64,000 bases of DNA from assembly GCF_000418325.1 (NCBI RefSeq), contig NC_021658.1, positions 10,802,001 through 10,866,000 on the forward strand, written 5' to 3'. A program made the position numbers and the translations under genes. The notes beneath the pieces are model-generated. The model was not told the origin of the DNA. It saw nothing but the letters and a program-made list of their open reading frames with translations, and searched no databases. The stretch comes from Sorangium cellulosum So0157-2 (GTDB lineage Bacteria; Myxococcota_A; Polyangia; Polyangiales; Polyangiaceae). How positions within the stretch are numbered: position 1 is the stretch's first letter; each line of letters starts with the position of its first letter. Positions 18,471 through 27,373 of this stretch are shown here, in pieces.

Positions 18471-19391
18471 ATGAAGCCATCGCGGAAATCATCGATCCTC
18501 GCGCCCGTGCTGGCCCTCGCCGCGGCGCTGGCCGGCTGCGGCTCGGACCCGGAGGGCCCAGCGCTCGTGTGGCCGATCGGGGGGACGGACGAGCTCCAGC
18601 CGATGTCGTCGAGCTTCGGGCCCCGCCTCCAGACCTCGCGCGACGGCGTCTACGACTTTCACCGAGGCATCGATATCCCCGCCCCCATGGGCACCCCGGT
18701 GTACGCGGTCGCCGACGGAAAGGTGACGCGCGCGGGCCGCTACGACGATTTCGAGGACGTCGTGGTGCAGATCGAGCACTGCGACGCGCCGGGCGCGTGC
18801 TTCTACAGCACCTACATCCACCTGACGATGCCGCTCGTCGAGACCGGCGCTCAGGTCGGGCGCGGAGAGCACATCGGCTACACCGGCCTCGCCGCCAGCA
18901 GCCTGTTCCCCCACCTGCACTTCGAGATCCGCGACGGAGGGACCGAGAAGGCGTACAGCGTGCACCCGCTCCGCTTCCTCCCGACGCCGGCCGGCCTGCC
19001 GCCGGCGCTCGCCGTGCGCCGCACCGACGCGGACTCCACCTCGAGCGTCACGGCCGAGGTCGAGGTCACCCTGCCCGGCATCGCGCCAGGCCTCATCGAG
19101 GTCGCCGCCGCGACGGAGAGCCGCTCGACCGGAGAGGTCATCGAGGAGCGGGTGTTCAACTACGACGAGTGGAACCGCCAGTACACGGCGGAGGGAGACG
19201 CCGCGATCATCGACGAGCAGAGCCTCGGGGGCATCCGGATCGAGCCGGCGAAGTTCAACGCGCAATCCTCGGCGTACGTCATCGCGTTCCGCTTCAGCAA
19301 CCTCGACGGGACGGCGTCGGCGGACGATCTCCGGATCACGGCGCGGGCGCGCGACGTGAACGGCCACGTCGTCGAGGCGAGCGCGCCCTGA
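18471..19391 (+). CDS. M23-family metallopeptidase lipoprotein
   Basis: 306 residues. Lipobox ALAGC (Cys23). The LytM/M23 catalytic domain spans about 40-165: His64 and Asp68 in 'FHRGIDIPAPMGTPVYAVAD', and the HxH pair His148/His150 in 'PHLHFEIRDGG', are the zinc ligands of peptidoglycan endopeptidases. The middle His is in 'TYIHLTMPL'. The C-terminal ~130 residues form a beta-rich domain of unknown role. The full metal-site set suggests an active enzyme cleaving peptidoglycan cross-links in the periplasm. It is monocistronic and convergent with the pseudouridine synthase gene, with stops 18 bp apart. Confidence 0.87.
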   Translation: MKPSRKSSILAPVLALAAALAGCGSDPEGPALVWPIGGTDELQPMSSSFGPRLQTSRDGVYDFHRGIDIPAPMGTPVYAVADGKVTRAGRYDDFEDVVVQIEHCDAPGACFYSTYIHLTMPLVETGAQVGRGEHIGYTGLAASSLFPHLHFEIRDGGTEKAYSVHPLRFLPTPAGLPPALAVRRTDADSTSSVTAEVEVTLPGIAPGLIEVAAATESRSTGEVIEERVFNYDEWNRQYTAEGDAAIIDEQSLGGIRIEPAKFNAQSSAYVIAFRFSNLDGTASADDLRITARARDVNGHVVEASAP

Positions 19392-19412
19392 GCCGGCGCG
19401 GCGACCGGCTCA
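19389..19412. terminator. Short hairpin spanning both stops of convergent genes
   Basis: TGAGCCGG (19389-19396) pairs with CCGGCTCA (19405-19412). The two TGA stop codons of the M23 and RluA-type genes are themselves the stem ends. There is no T-run, so its role as a terminator is tentative. Confidence 0.4.
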
Positions 19413-20354
19413 GCCCTCGCCGACCAGCGCCGCCATGTCCGCGGGCAGCGGCGACGTCACCACGAACGCGGGCACCGCGTCGCTGCCGCCCCACCCGATG
19501 TGGTGCGCGTGCAGCGCGTGGCGGCTCAACCCCTCCACCGCGGGCCCGCCGTAGAGCGCGTCGCCGGCCAGGGGGTGCCCCACCGACGCGAAGTGCGCCC
19601 GGATCTGGTGCCGCAGCGCCCGCGGGGCGCGCGCCTCGACGAGCTCCCAGAGCCCCACCTGCCGCACGCGCTTGTACATCGTCGCCGCCGGCCGCGGCGC
19701 GTAGCGCGCCACGTCGCGCGGGTGGATGCACGGGTAGACCCGCTTCTTGTCCTTCGGGTGCGGCGCGAGCGGCACCTCGATCGAGCCCATCTCCGGGAGA
19801 TCGCCGATCTGGCAGATCAGCAGGTAGCGCTTGTCGAGCCGCCCCTCCTTCAGCCCGGCGACGAGCGCCGCGAACGCCGCGGGCGTGCGCGCCGCGAGCA
19901 CGAGGCCGCTCGTGTCCGTGTCCAGCCGGTGGCACAGCCCAGGCTCCCGCGGGGAGAAGCCGATCGCCGCCATCTCGGGGTACCGCGCCACGAGGGCGTT
20001 CGCGAGCGTCCCGCGCTCGCCGGGATCGAGCGGCGCCGTCGGCACCCCGGCGGGCTTGTTCACCACCACGAGGTCGTCGCGCTCGAGCACCACGTCGAGC
20101 GGCGCGCCAGGATCGGGCGTCGCCGCGCCGGAGGCCTCGGTCGGCTCGACGTCGACCTCCAGCACCTCGCCCGCCGCCGCCACGTCGCCCTTCGACGCGC
20201 GCCGGCCGGCGCCGCTCTTCCCGACGCCGAGCACGCGCACGCGCCCCTCGGAGAACAACCGCTTCGCGCCCGCCCGTCCCAGCCCGGGCAACAGCTGCAC
20301 GAGCAGCTTGTCGAGGCGCGTCCCTGCATCCAGCTCGGTGATCGTGATCTTCAT
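19410..20354 (-). CDS. RluA-family 23S rRNA/tRNA pseudouridine synthase
   Basis: 314 residues from the ATG at 20354. An N-terminal S4 RNA-binding domain lies at about 10-68 ('TRLDKLLVQLLPGLGRAGAK'). The catalytic domain has 'LVVVNKPAGVPTAP' and the signature 'HRLDTDTSGLVL' with catalytic Asp145, plus 'RHQIRAHFASVGHPLAGD', a hallmark of RluA/RluD members. It isomerises uridine to pseudouridine in rRNA or tRNA; the target site cannot be assigned. Its start lies 5 bp after the stop of the upstream membrane-protein gene, so the two are probably co-transcribed. Confidence 0.9.
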   Translation of the reverse strand: MKITITELDAGTRLDKLLVQLLPGLGRAGAKRLFSEGRVRVLGVGKSGAGRRASKGDVAAAGEVLEVDVEPTEASGAATPDPGAPLDVVLERDDLVVVNKPAGVPTAPLDPGERGTLANALVARYPEMAAIGFSPREPGLCHRLDTDTSGLVLAARTPAAFAALVAGLKEGRLDKRYLLICQIGDLPEMGSIEVPLAPHPKDKKRVYPCIHPRDVARYAPRPAATMYKRVRQVGLWELVEARAPRALRHQIRAHFASVGHPLAGDALYGGPAVEGLSRHALHAHHIGWGGSDAVPAFVVTSPLPADMAALVGEG

Positions 20355-20359
20355 AGCTC

Positions 20360-21862
20360 CTACGGAATCGCCCCCTGCCACCCGAGGCCGAGCGCGGGCG
20401 CTCGCCGGCTCCCGACCACGCTCTCTCCTATCACTCCCAGCATGGGCAGGCCGAACCGGTTCCACGAGGGGCCCGCGCTGCGGGCGCCCGCCGCGGCCGG
20501 GCGCGTCACGCACCACGCGACGCCCGCCCCCAGCAGGAACCCGCCGGCGGTGGCGCCGACCCACGCCCGCTGCTGCGCCTCGGTCGGGGCCTCGAAGACG
20601 AGCGGGCTGGCGAGCGCGGCGGCGCCCAGGCCGCCGAGGAGCGCGCCCACGTCGACCGTCAGGACCTCCGACGCCGTGACGTCGAGCTGCGTCGCGGCCG
20701 CGGCCGCCGCGAGCCAGCCGAGCGCCGCGCCGTAGCCCATCCCCGCGATCGGCGTGCGCTGCACGTCGCCCCGCGCCGCCCACTCGACGAGCCCGCCCAG
20801 CATGAGCCCGAGCCCGCCGCCCGACTGCGCGAGCAGCGCGCCGCCGTCGGACATGCGACCCAGCGAGAGCCCCATCGCGGCGAGCGTGATCCCGGCGGTC
20901 CCCCCGATGAGCCCGGCGGCCCAGCGCTCCTCGCTCGGATCCTCGGCGTGCTCGGCGAAGCGGCCCTGGTAGATGAGGTGGCCCGCGATCGTCGGCCACC
21001 AGGTGCCGGAGCCGAGGTACCACGCGTCGGCCACGCCGACGTCCCACTCCTCGGCGATGATGATCGCCCCGCCGAGGCCGATGCCGGCCCCGACCGCGAG
21101 CAGCGGGTAGAGCAGGCGCGGATCGTCCGAGCCGCTCGATCGCTGGATCGAGAAGCCGACGAGGCCTCCGTAGAGGGTCGCGTTGGCGGCGAGCGTCGCC
21201 TTCCCCAGGCTGCGCGCCGGCGTGGCGAGGCGCCCGCGGCACGGCTCGGCGCACGGCGCGCCCCCTCCCGGCGGGGGCGACGCGGCGGCGGCGCCGTCGA
21301 GCTCGGCCACGAGATCGCGGAGCATCACCGCGGCGCGCACCGCGACGTCGTCGCGCGCGACGCGCTCCACGCGCACCCGCAGCGATCGCGCGCCGCCGGA
21401 CGCGAGCGCCAGCCGGAGCTCCACCTCGTCGCCGCGCAGGTCGAGGCTCGGCGCGATGAAGAGGCGGTCGCTCGAGCGCGCGCGCTCCAGGAGCTCGGCC
21501 TCGTCGAGCGGCGATCGCGAGGCGGCGCGGCCTTCGAGATCGACCGAGAGGCCGAGGTCCTGCGCCGTGTCCGAGAGGAGCCCGTCGAGCGCGCTGGCGA
21601 GCGGCGCGGCGCGCTCGGCGGCGTCGGGCGCGAGCGCCGTCGGGAGCACCACGGCCGCCCGCGCGGGCCGCTCAGGCCGCCCGGCCCCCGCGCGCTGCGC
21701 CGAGGGCGCGGCCCCCGCGCGCTGCGCGGCCGGCGCGACGTGCCCTGCGCGCGCGGGCGGCGCTGCGGGCGCAGGCTCGGCCGACGCCGGCAGCGCCGCG
21801 GTGAACGCCGCCGCGAGCGCCAGCGCGCTCGCCAGGCCGCGGAGGTGCCGGGGGTCGATCAT
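20360..21862 (-). CDS. Signal-peptide membrane protein of unknown function
   Basis: 500 residues. Signal peptide ('ALALAAAFTAALPASAEP'). A soluble region (about 60-205) resembles the two-layer domain common at the N-terminus of myxobacterial exported proteins ('LFIAPSLDLRGDEVELRLAL'). It ends with the Pro/Gly-rich linker 'SPPPGGGAPCAEPCRGR', which contains two cysteines. The C-terminal ~290 residues consist of glycine-rich hydrophobic stretches ('LLYPLLAVGAGIGLGGAIII', 'GLIGGTAGITLAAMGLSLG') that look like membrane helices or a glycine-rich barrel. No family recognised. It probably heads a two-gene unit with the downstream pseudouridine synthase. Confidence 0.72.
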   Translation of the reverse strand: MIDPRHLRGLASALALAAAFTAALPASAEPAPAAPPARAGHVAPAAQRAGAAPSAQRAGAGRPERPARAAVVLPTALAPDAAERAAPLASALDGLLSDTAQDLGLSVDLEGRAASRSPLDEAELLERARSSDRLFIAPSLDLRGDEVELRLALASGGARSLRVRVERVARDDVAVRAAVMLRDLVAELDGAAAASPPPGGGAPCAEPCRGRLATPARSLGKATLAANATLYGGLVGFSIQRSSGSDDPRLLYPLLAVGAGIGLGGAIIIAEEWDVGVADAWYLGSGTWWPTIAGHLIYQGRFAEHAEDPSEERWAAGLIGGTAGITLAAMGLSLGRMSDGGALLAQSGGGLGLMLGGLVEWAARGDVQRTPIAGMGYGAALGWLAAAAAATQLDVTASEVLTVDVGALLGGLGAAALASPLVFEAPTEAQQRAWVGATAGGFLLGAGVAWCVTRPAAAGARSAGPSWNRFGLPMLGVIGESVVGSRRAPALGLGWQGAIP

Positions 21863-21923
21863 GGCGTCGATGCTTCGGCCCCGGCGGCGCGCGCCGCGGT
21901 GCCACCGCCGCTCGGGGCGTCGA

Positions 21924-23504
21924 TCAGAACATGAACGTGCCGCTCGCGAAGAGGTCGAACGTGTTGCTGTCGTTGACGAAGAAGCGGCGGCCGACCGCGT
22001 TGATGGTCGGGCGGTAGTTGGGGTTCGGGCTGCCCGTGACGGTGAACGTCCCGTCGTTGTTCTGGCGGCGGCAGGGCCCGGCCGCGCCGATGCTGTCCTT
22101 GTACTGCGAGTTGCACGGCTGGTCGCCGCCGATGCCGTGCCCCTGATCGTGGCGGAAGCCCGCGCCGAGCTGGAACTTCACGAGCTCGGCCGCCCTCCAC
22201 GTCACGCTCGCCGAGGCGCGGTACGAGCCGTACGGCTGGACATCGCTGAGCCCCGTGAAGTACGTGCGCTGCGAGCCCTGATCGATGACCGACGGCGCGC
22301 ACGCGCGCGGGTCGCCGCCCCGGCAGGCGGACACGCTGTACGCGTCGTTCTCGCGGAACGCCGCCCACTGCGGCTGCCGCAGCGTGGGCGCGTCGCTCGA
22401 GCCGAGCGCGTCGAACAGCTCCGAGTAGTCGCGCCCCTCGGAGTGGTACTCGCCGGTGAAGCGCAGGTCGAACGTGAGCCCGGTGAACTTCTCGCGGTTC
22501 TCCCAGGGGATGATCATCACGCCGAGCATCACGTTGCCGACGAGCGGCGGGTGGTTCACGAGCGACGTCTTCAGGTCGGTGAGGCCGTAGTCGCTCGACT
22601 CCTGCTGGAACTCGAACAGCGCCTTGAAGCCGCCGTACGGCTCGACGTACTTGATCCGCTTCGACAGGTACGTGTGCACCTCGAGGCCGATCGTGCCGCG
22701 CGAGATGCCGGGCTCGCGCTGGGCGGTCCGCGCCCCCTCGAAGCCGCCGTCGGCGTTGCCGTTCCGGTTGATGTCCGTCGGATCGGCGCACTTGACCTGG
22801 CCGCTCTTCGGCGACTCGGTGCAGGCGTGCATCGCCTCGCTCACCGGGAAGCGCCCCTCGATGCCGAACAGCCAGGTCGGCTTCGTCCGATCGCGCGCCT
22901 GGTTCATGATGTTCACGTCGAGGCCGACGGCGAGGTACTCGATGCCGCTCCGGTTCGGCGACTTGAAGGGCAGCGAGAACAGCTGCTCGCCGGGAGCCCC
23001 CGCGAGCACGACGCTCTGGTGGTCTGCGCTGCCGTCGAGCCCCGTGAGCTCGCGCGAGTGGTTCAGGATGAGCGGCATCCGGAGGTAGAGCGCCAGGTCG
23101 CGGTAGAGGCCGACGTCGAGGCGCATGTTGAACTTCGAGGTCGCCTCGCTGTAGCTCGCGACGTTGAGGAGGTTCGACGTGTAGCCGCCCGTCGACAGGC
23201 CCGGCGCGGCGATGTGCGTCTCGCGGCGGATCTTCGCGCTCTTCGACGCGTGCTCGAAGCCGAAGCTGAAGTTCAGATCGAAGGTGTCACCCTCGTCGAA
23301 CGCGTCGACGACGCTCGTGAGCTCGCCGGTCTCCATCATGAGCCGCGGCTCGGTGGCGCTCCGCGGCTCGTCCGCGGCCGCGGGGGACGCCGCGAGGACC
23401 GCCGCCGCAGCGACGGCGAGCGACGCGAACGCCGAGCCCCCAGCCATGCCGATGGCGACGCGAGCGAGATGGCCTTCGCAGTACCTTCTGCCGTGCATGC
23501 TCAT
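21924..23504 (-). CDS. Outer-membrane beta-barrel-like protein (porin/transporter type)
   Basis: 526 residues from the ATG at 23504 (a second in-frame ATG lies two codons later). A long signal peptide ends 'AASPAAADEP'. The mature part is rich in alternating, aromatic-flanked beta strands ('FNMRLDVGLYRDLALYLRMP', 'GLTFDLRFTGEYHSEG', 'VKFQLGAGFRHDQGHG') and ends SGTFMF, with the terminal Phe expected of a BAM substrate. Several Cys pairs lie in predicted loops ('ACTESPKSGQVKC', 'CRGGDPRAC'). It is probably an integral outer-membrane channel; the substrate is not predictable. It is 61 bp upstream of the next leftward gene. Confidence 0.75.
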   Translation of the reverse strand: MSMHGRRYCEGHLARVAIGMAGGSAFASLAVAAAAVLAASPAAADEPRSATEPRLMMETGELTSVVDAFDEGDTFDLNFSFGFEHASKSAKIRRETHIAAPGLSTGGYTSNLLNVASYSEATSKFNMRLDVGLYRDLALYLRMPLILNHSRELTGLDGSADHQSVVLAGAPGEQLFSLPFKSPNRSGIEYLAVGLDVNIMNQARDRTKPTWLFGIEGRFPVSEAMHACTESPKSGQVKCADPTDINRNGNADGGFEGARTAQREPGISRGTIGLEVHTYLSKRIKYVEPYGGFKALFEFQQESSDYGLTDLKTSLVNHPPLVGNVMLGVMIIPWENREKFTGLTFDLRFTGEYHSEGRDYSELFDALGSSDAPTLRQPQWAAFRENDAYSVSACRGGDPRACAPSVIDQGSQRTYFTGLSDVQPYGSYRASASVTWRAAELVKFQLGAGFRHDQGHGIGGDQPCNSQYKDSIGAAGPCRRQNNDGTFTVTGSPNPNYRPTINAVGRRFFVNDSNTFDLFASGTFMF

Positions 23505-23617
23505 GGTTATCCGTCGGACGGACGCTACCGGCCGGGGTAGGAGGGTGTCAATCTGCGAATCGCTCGTCCGCCATGCGCGGCGCCGCCGCGCCCCGCCGGT
23601 CGCAACGATCGGCGCAG

Positions 23618-23701
23618 CCGCGGACCGCTCGCCGGCGGCCGCGGGACGCTCGCCGGCGGCCGCGGACCGCTCGCCGGCGGCCGCGGGACGCTCGCCGACA
23701 G
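23618..23701. repeat. Four 21-bp tandem repeats
   Basis: CCGCGGACCGCTCGCCGGCGG and CCGCGGGACGCTCGCCGGCGG alternate twice (copy 4 ends GACAG). It lies in the noncoding gap between the outer-membrane protein start and the phosphatase stop. The alternation implies duplication of a 42-bp pair. Confidence 0.85.
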
Positions 23702-23761
23702 CCGCGGCGAGCGCGCTCCGTCCGGCGTGTCGGCCGCGGGGCGGCGCCGCGGGGGCGCGGA

Positions 23762-25099
<1,338 letters not shown>

Positions 25100-25332
25100 C
25101 GGTTCGGGCAGGCTACCCGAGGGCGCGGGAGGAAATCACTAGCGATTGCGCCCGCCGCGAACGGGACGACGGCCTCCCGTAGATCTCGCGCTCGCCGCGC
25201 CGGGCCTCGCGCTCGCCGCGCCCGGGGCGTGCGTGCGCCGTCGGGAGGCGCTCGGGGGGCGGGTGGGGAATCGACCGCGTGGCCGCGGCTGCGAGCGGCG
25301 GTACATTCGGAACGCGTAGAATGGGAGGCTCG

Positions 25333-26085
25333 ATGCGGCTCGTCCTCTTCGATACCACGGACGTCGGGTGGGGCCGCGCGCGGCGGGCGAGCGGCGCGCC
25401 CCGCCGGCGCGACGGCGCGGACCTCGCGCGCGGCGCGGCCGCCGAGCCCGAGGAGCACGCGCGCGGCGCCGTCGCCGAGCCCGCGGACCTCGCGGTCCTG
25501 GGCGAGGCGGTGGGCGCGACGATCGGGCTCTCGCCGATCTGGCGCGCCGGGGCGCTCCTCCACCGCATGCGGGGCGCGGCCGACGCGTGGCTCGCCGCCT
25601 CGAGCTGGGCCGAGGCGCTCGGGTGGGCGGCGCGGACGGCGCGCGAGCGCGGCCGGAAGATCGCGTCGCTGCAGGCCTGGGGCCACGGCGGCTGGGGGTA
25701 CATGCGCCTCGGGGCGAGCCGGCTCGACGAGGCCGCGCTGCGGCCGGGCTCGCCGCTCGACGCGGCGCTCGACGCCCTGCGGGCCGAGCTCGCGGGGCCC
25801 GACGCCGTCGTGTGGCTCCGCTGCTGCAGCGCGTTCGGCCACACCGGCCAGGCGTTCGCGCGGGCGCTCGCGGACCGGCTCGGCTGCCGGGTCGCGGGGC
25901 ACACGTACATCATCGCGTTCTATCAGAGCGGGGCGCACTCCCTGCGCCCGGGCGAGGCGCCGTCGTGGGATCCGCGCGAGGGCGTGCGCTTCTCCGGCGG
26001 GGAGCCGGCGGGCGCCCTGTGGTCGTCGCGCGCGGCCCCGAACACCGTCTCGTGCCTGACGTCCGATCTCCCGCCGGGGTATTGA
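25333..26085 (+). CDS. Stand-alone DUF4347-like protein
   Basis: 250 residues from the ATG at 25333, preceded closely by GGGAGG; alternative ATGs lie at 25321 and 25279. The core matches the DUF4347 pattern: 'IASLQAWGHGGWGYMRLGA' (conserved His in a HG motif), then 'AVVWLRCCSAFGHTGQAFA' followed by 'ALADRLGCRVAGHTY'. In known proteins this domain sits at the N-terminus of large adhesin-like proteins; here it stands alone without signal peptide. The His...Cys spacing recalls clan CD (caspase-like) folds; that is inference. The C-terminal 60 residues are Gly/Ser/Pro-rich. Function unknown. Confidence 0.6.
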   Translation: MRLVLFDTTDVGWGRARRASGAPRRRDGADLARGAAAEPEEHARGAVAEPADLAVLGEAVGATIGLSPIWRAGALLHRMRGAADAWLAASSWAEALGWAARTARERGRKIASLQAWGHGGWGYMRLGASRLDEAALRPGSPLDAALDALRAELAGPDAVVWLRCCSAFGHTGQAFARALADRLGCRVAGHTYIIAFYQSGAHSLRPGEAPSWDPREGVRFSGGEPAGALWSSRAAPNTVSCLTSDLPPGY

Positions 26086-26182
26086 CGTCCGCGCGCCCGC
26101 CGTGCGGGCTGGGCCGCTCCCGCGGCGCCGCGCGCCCCGGCGGCGCTCGACCCGCTTCGTCGCGCCGGCGTACGCTGCCGCC

Positions 26183-27373
26183 ATGACGCCGCCCGACGCG
26201 CAGCGCGCCCGCGCGCTCGATCTGCTGAGCCGAGGAGACATGGCCGGCGGCATCGCCGGGCTCGAGGGGTACCTCGCGGGCGCGCCGGACGACGCGGGGG
26301 CGTGGCTCGCGCTCGGGGCGGCGTACTCGGCGGAGGGCCGCTGGTCGGACGCGGCGCCGGCGCTCGCGGCCGCGGTGGAGCGCGGCGGCGGCGACGCCGA
26401 GGCGCGCCTCGCCTACGCCCGCGCGCTGGTCCGCCTCGGCCGGCTCGACGACGCGGCCGTCGAGCTCCGGCGGGGCGCCGCGATCGAGCCGCCCGACCCG
26501 CGGGTGCTGCGCGAGCTCGGGATCGTGCTCTACGACGAGCGCCTCTATGACGAGGCGGCGCGCTGGCTCGCGCGGGCGTGCGAGGCGGCGCCGGACGACG
26601 GGCGGGCGGCCTTCGCGCTCGGGCTCGCGCACGAGGCGCGGCGGGACATCGCGCCGGCGATCGCGGCGTACCGCGAGGCGGTGCGGCGCGCGCCCGCGTT
26701 CGCCGACGCGCGGCTCACGCTCGCCGACGCGCTCGCGTCGATCGGGGAGCACGAGCAGGCGCTCTCTGAGCTCGAGGCGCTGCTCGCGCGCGCGCCGGGC
26801 CACGAGCGGGCGGCGAGCAACCGCGAGGTGCTGAGGCGCGCGCTCGCCGAGATGCGCGCGCGCCGGCTGCTCGGCAAGACGGAGCGGGAGCTCGCGCGCT
26901 CGGCGCTCGTCGTCGAGGCGCAGCTCCGGCGCCGCGAGGCGCTGGCGCCGCCCGTCCCGGTGGAGGGCGGCGGGGCGCGGCGGATCGTCCGCTACACGGC
27001 GCCGCTCCTCGAGCTCCACGTGACGCTCGACGCGGGCGGGGGCCCGGGCGGCGGCGCGATCGAGGCGCTGCACCTCGCGCTGACCGATCCGGATCGCGCC
27101 GCGCGCGCCGAGGACGACGTCTTCGAGGTCACCGTGATCGGCGAGGACGGCCGGCAGGCGCCGGTGAGCTACGCGACGGGCGCGTCGCTGACGTTCCTGC
27201 GCGAGGCGCTCGGCTGCCCGATGACGCAGGCGAGCGCGCTCTACGCGTCGCTGCTCAAGGGGAGCCCGTCGCTCGACTGGGGCGGCGCGACGCTGCGGTT
27301 CGCGAGCGTCCCGGGCACCGCGGGGCGGCCCGGCGGGGAGCGGCACGGCATCCTGGTCAGCCGGCGCGGCTAG
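26183..27373 (+). CDS. Tetratricopeptide-repeat protein
   Basis: 396 residues from the ATG at 26183. Residues about 5-215 are five to six TPR units ('AWLALGAAYSAEGRWSDAAP', 'LAYARALVRLGRLDDAAVEL', 'RVLRELGIVLYDERLYDEAA', 'AAFALGLAHEARRDIAPAIA'). The C-terminal ~150 residues form a separate beta-rich domain ('LLELHVTLDAGGGPGGG', 'DVFEVTVIGEDGRQAP') that I do not recognise. It is probably a cytoplasmic scaffold. Its last 17 bases overlap the 3' end of the convergent kinase gene on the opposite strand. Confidence 0.8.
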   Translation: MTPPDAQRARALDLLSRGDMAGGIAGLEGYLAGAPDDAGAWLALGAAYSAEGRWSDAAPALAAAVERGGGDAEARLAYARALVRLGRLDDAAVELRRGAAIEPPDPRVLRELGIVLYDERLYDEAARWLARACEAAPDDGRAAFALGLAHEARRDIAPAIAAYREAVRRAPAFADARLTLADALASIGEHEQALSELEALLARAPGHERAASNREVLRRALAEMRARRLLGKTERELARSALVVEAQLRRREALAPPVPVEGGGARRIVRYTAPLLELHVTLDAGGGPGGGAIEALHLALTDPDRAARAEDDVFEVTVIGEDGRQAPVSYATGASLTFLREALGCPMTQASALYASLLKGSPSLDWGGATLRFASVPGTAGRPGGERHGILVSRRG

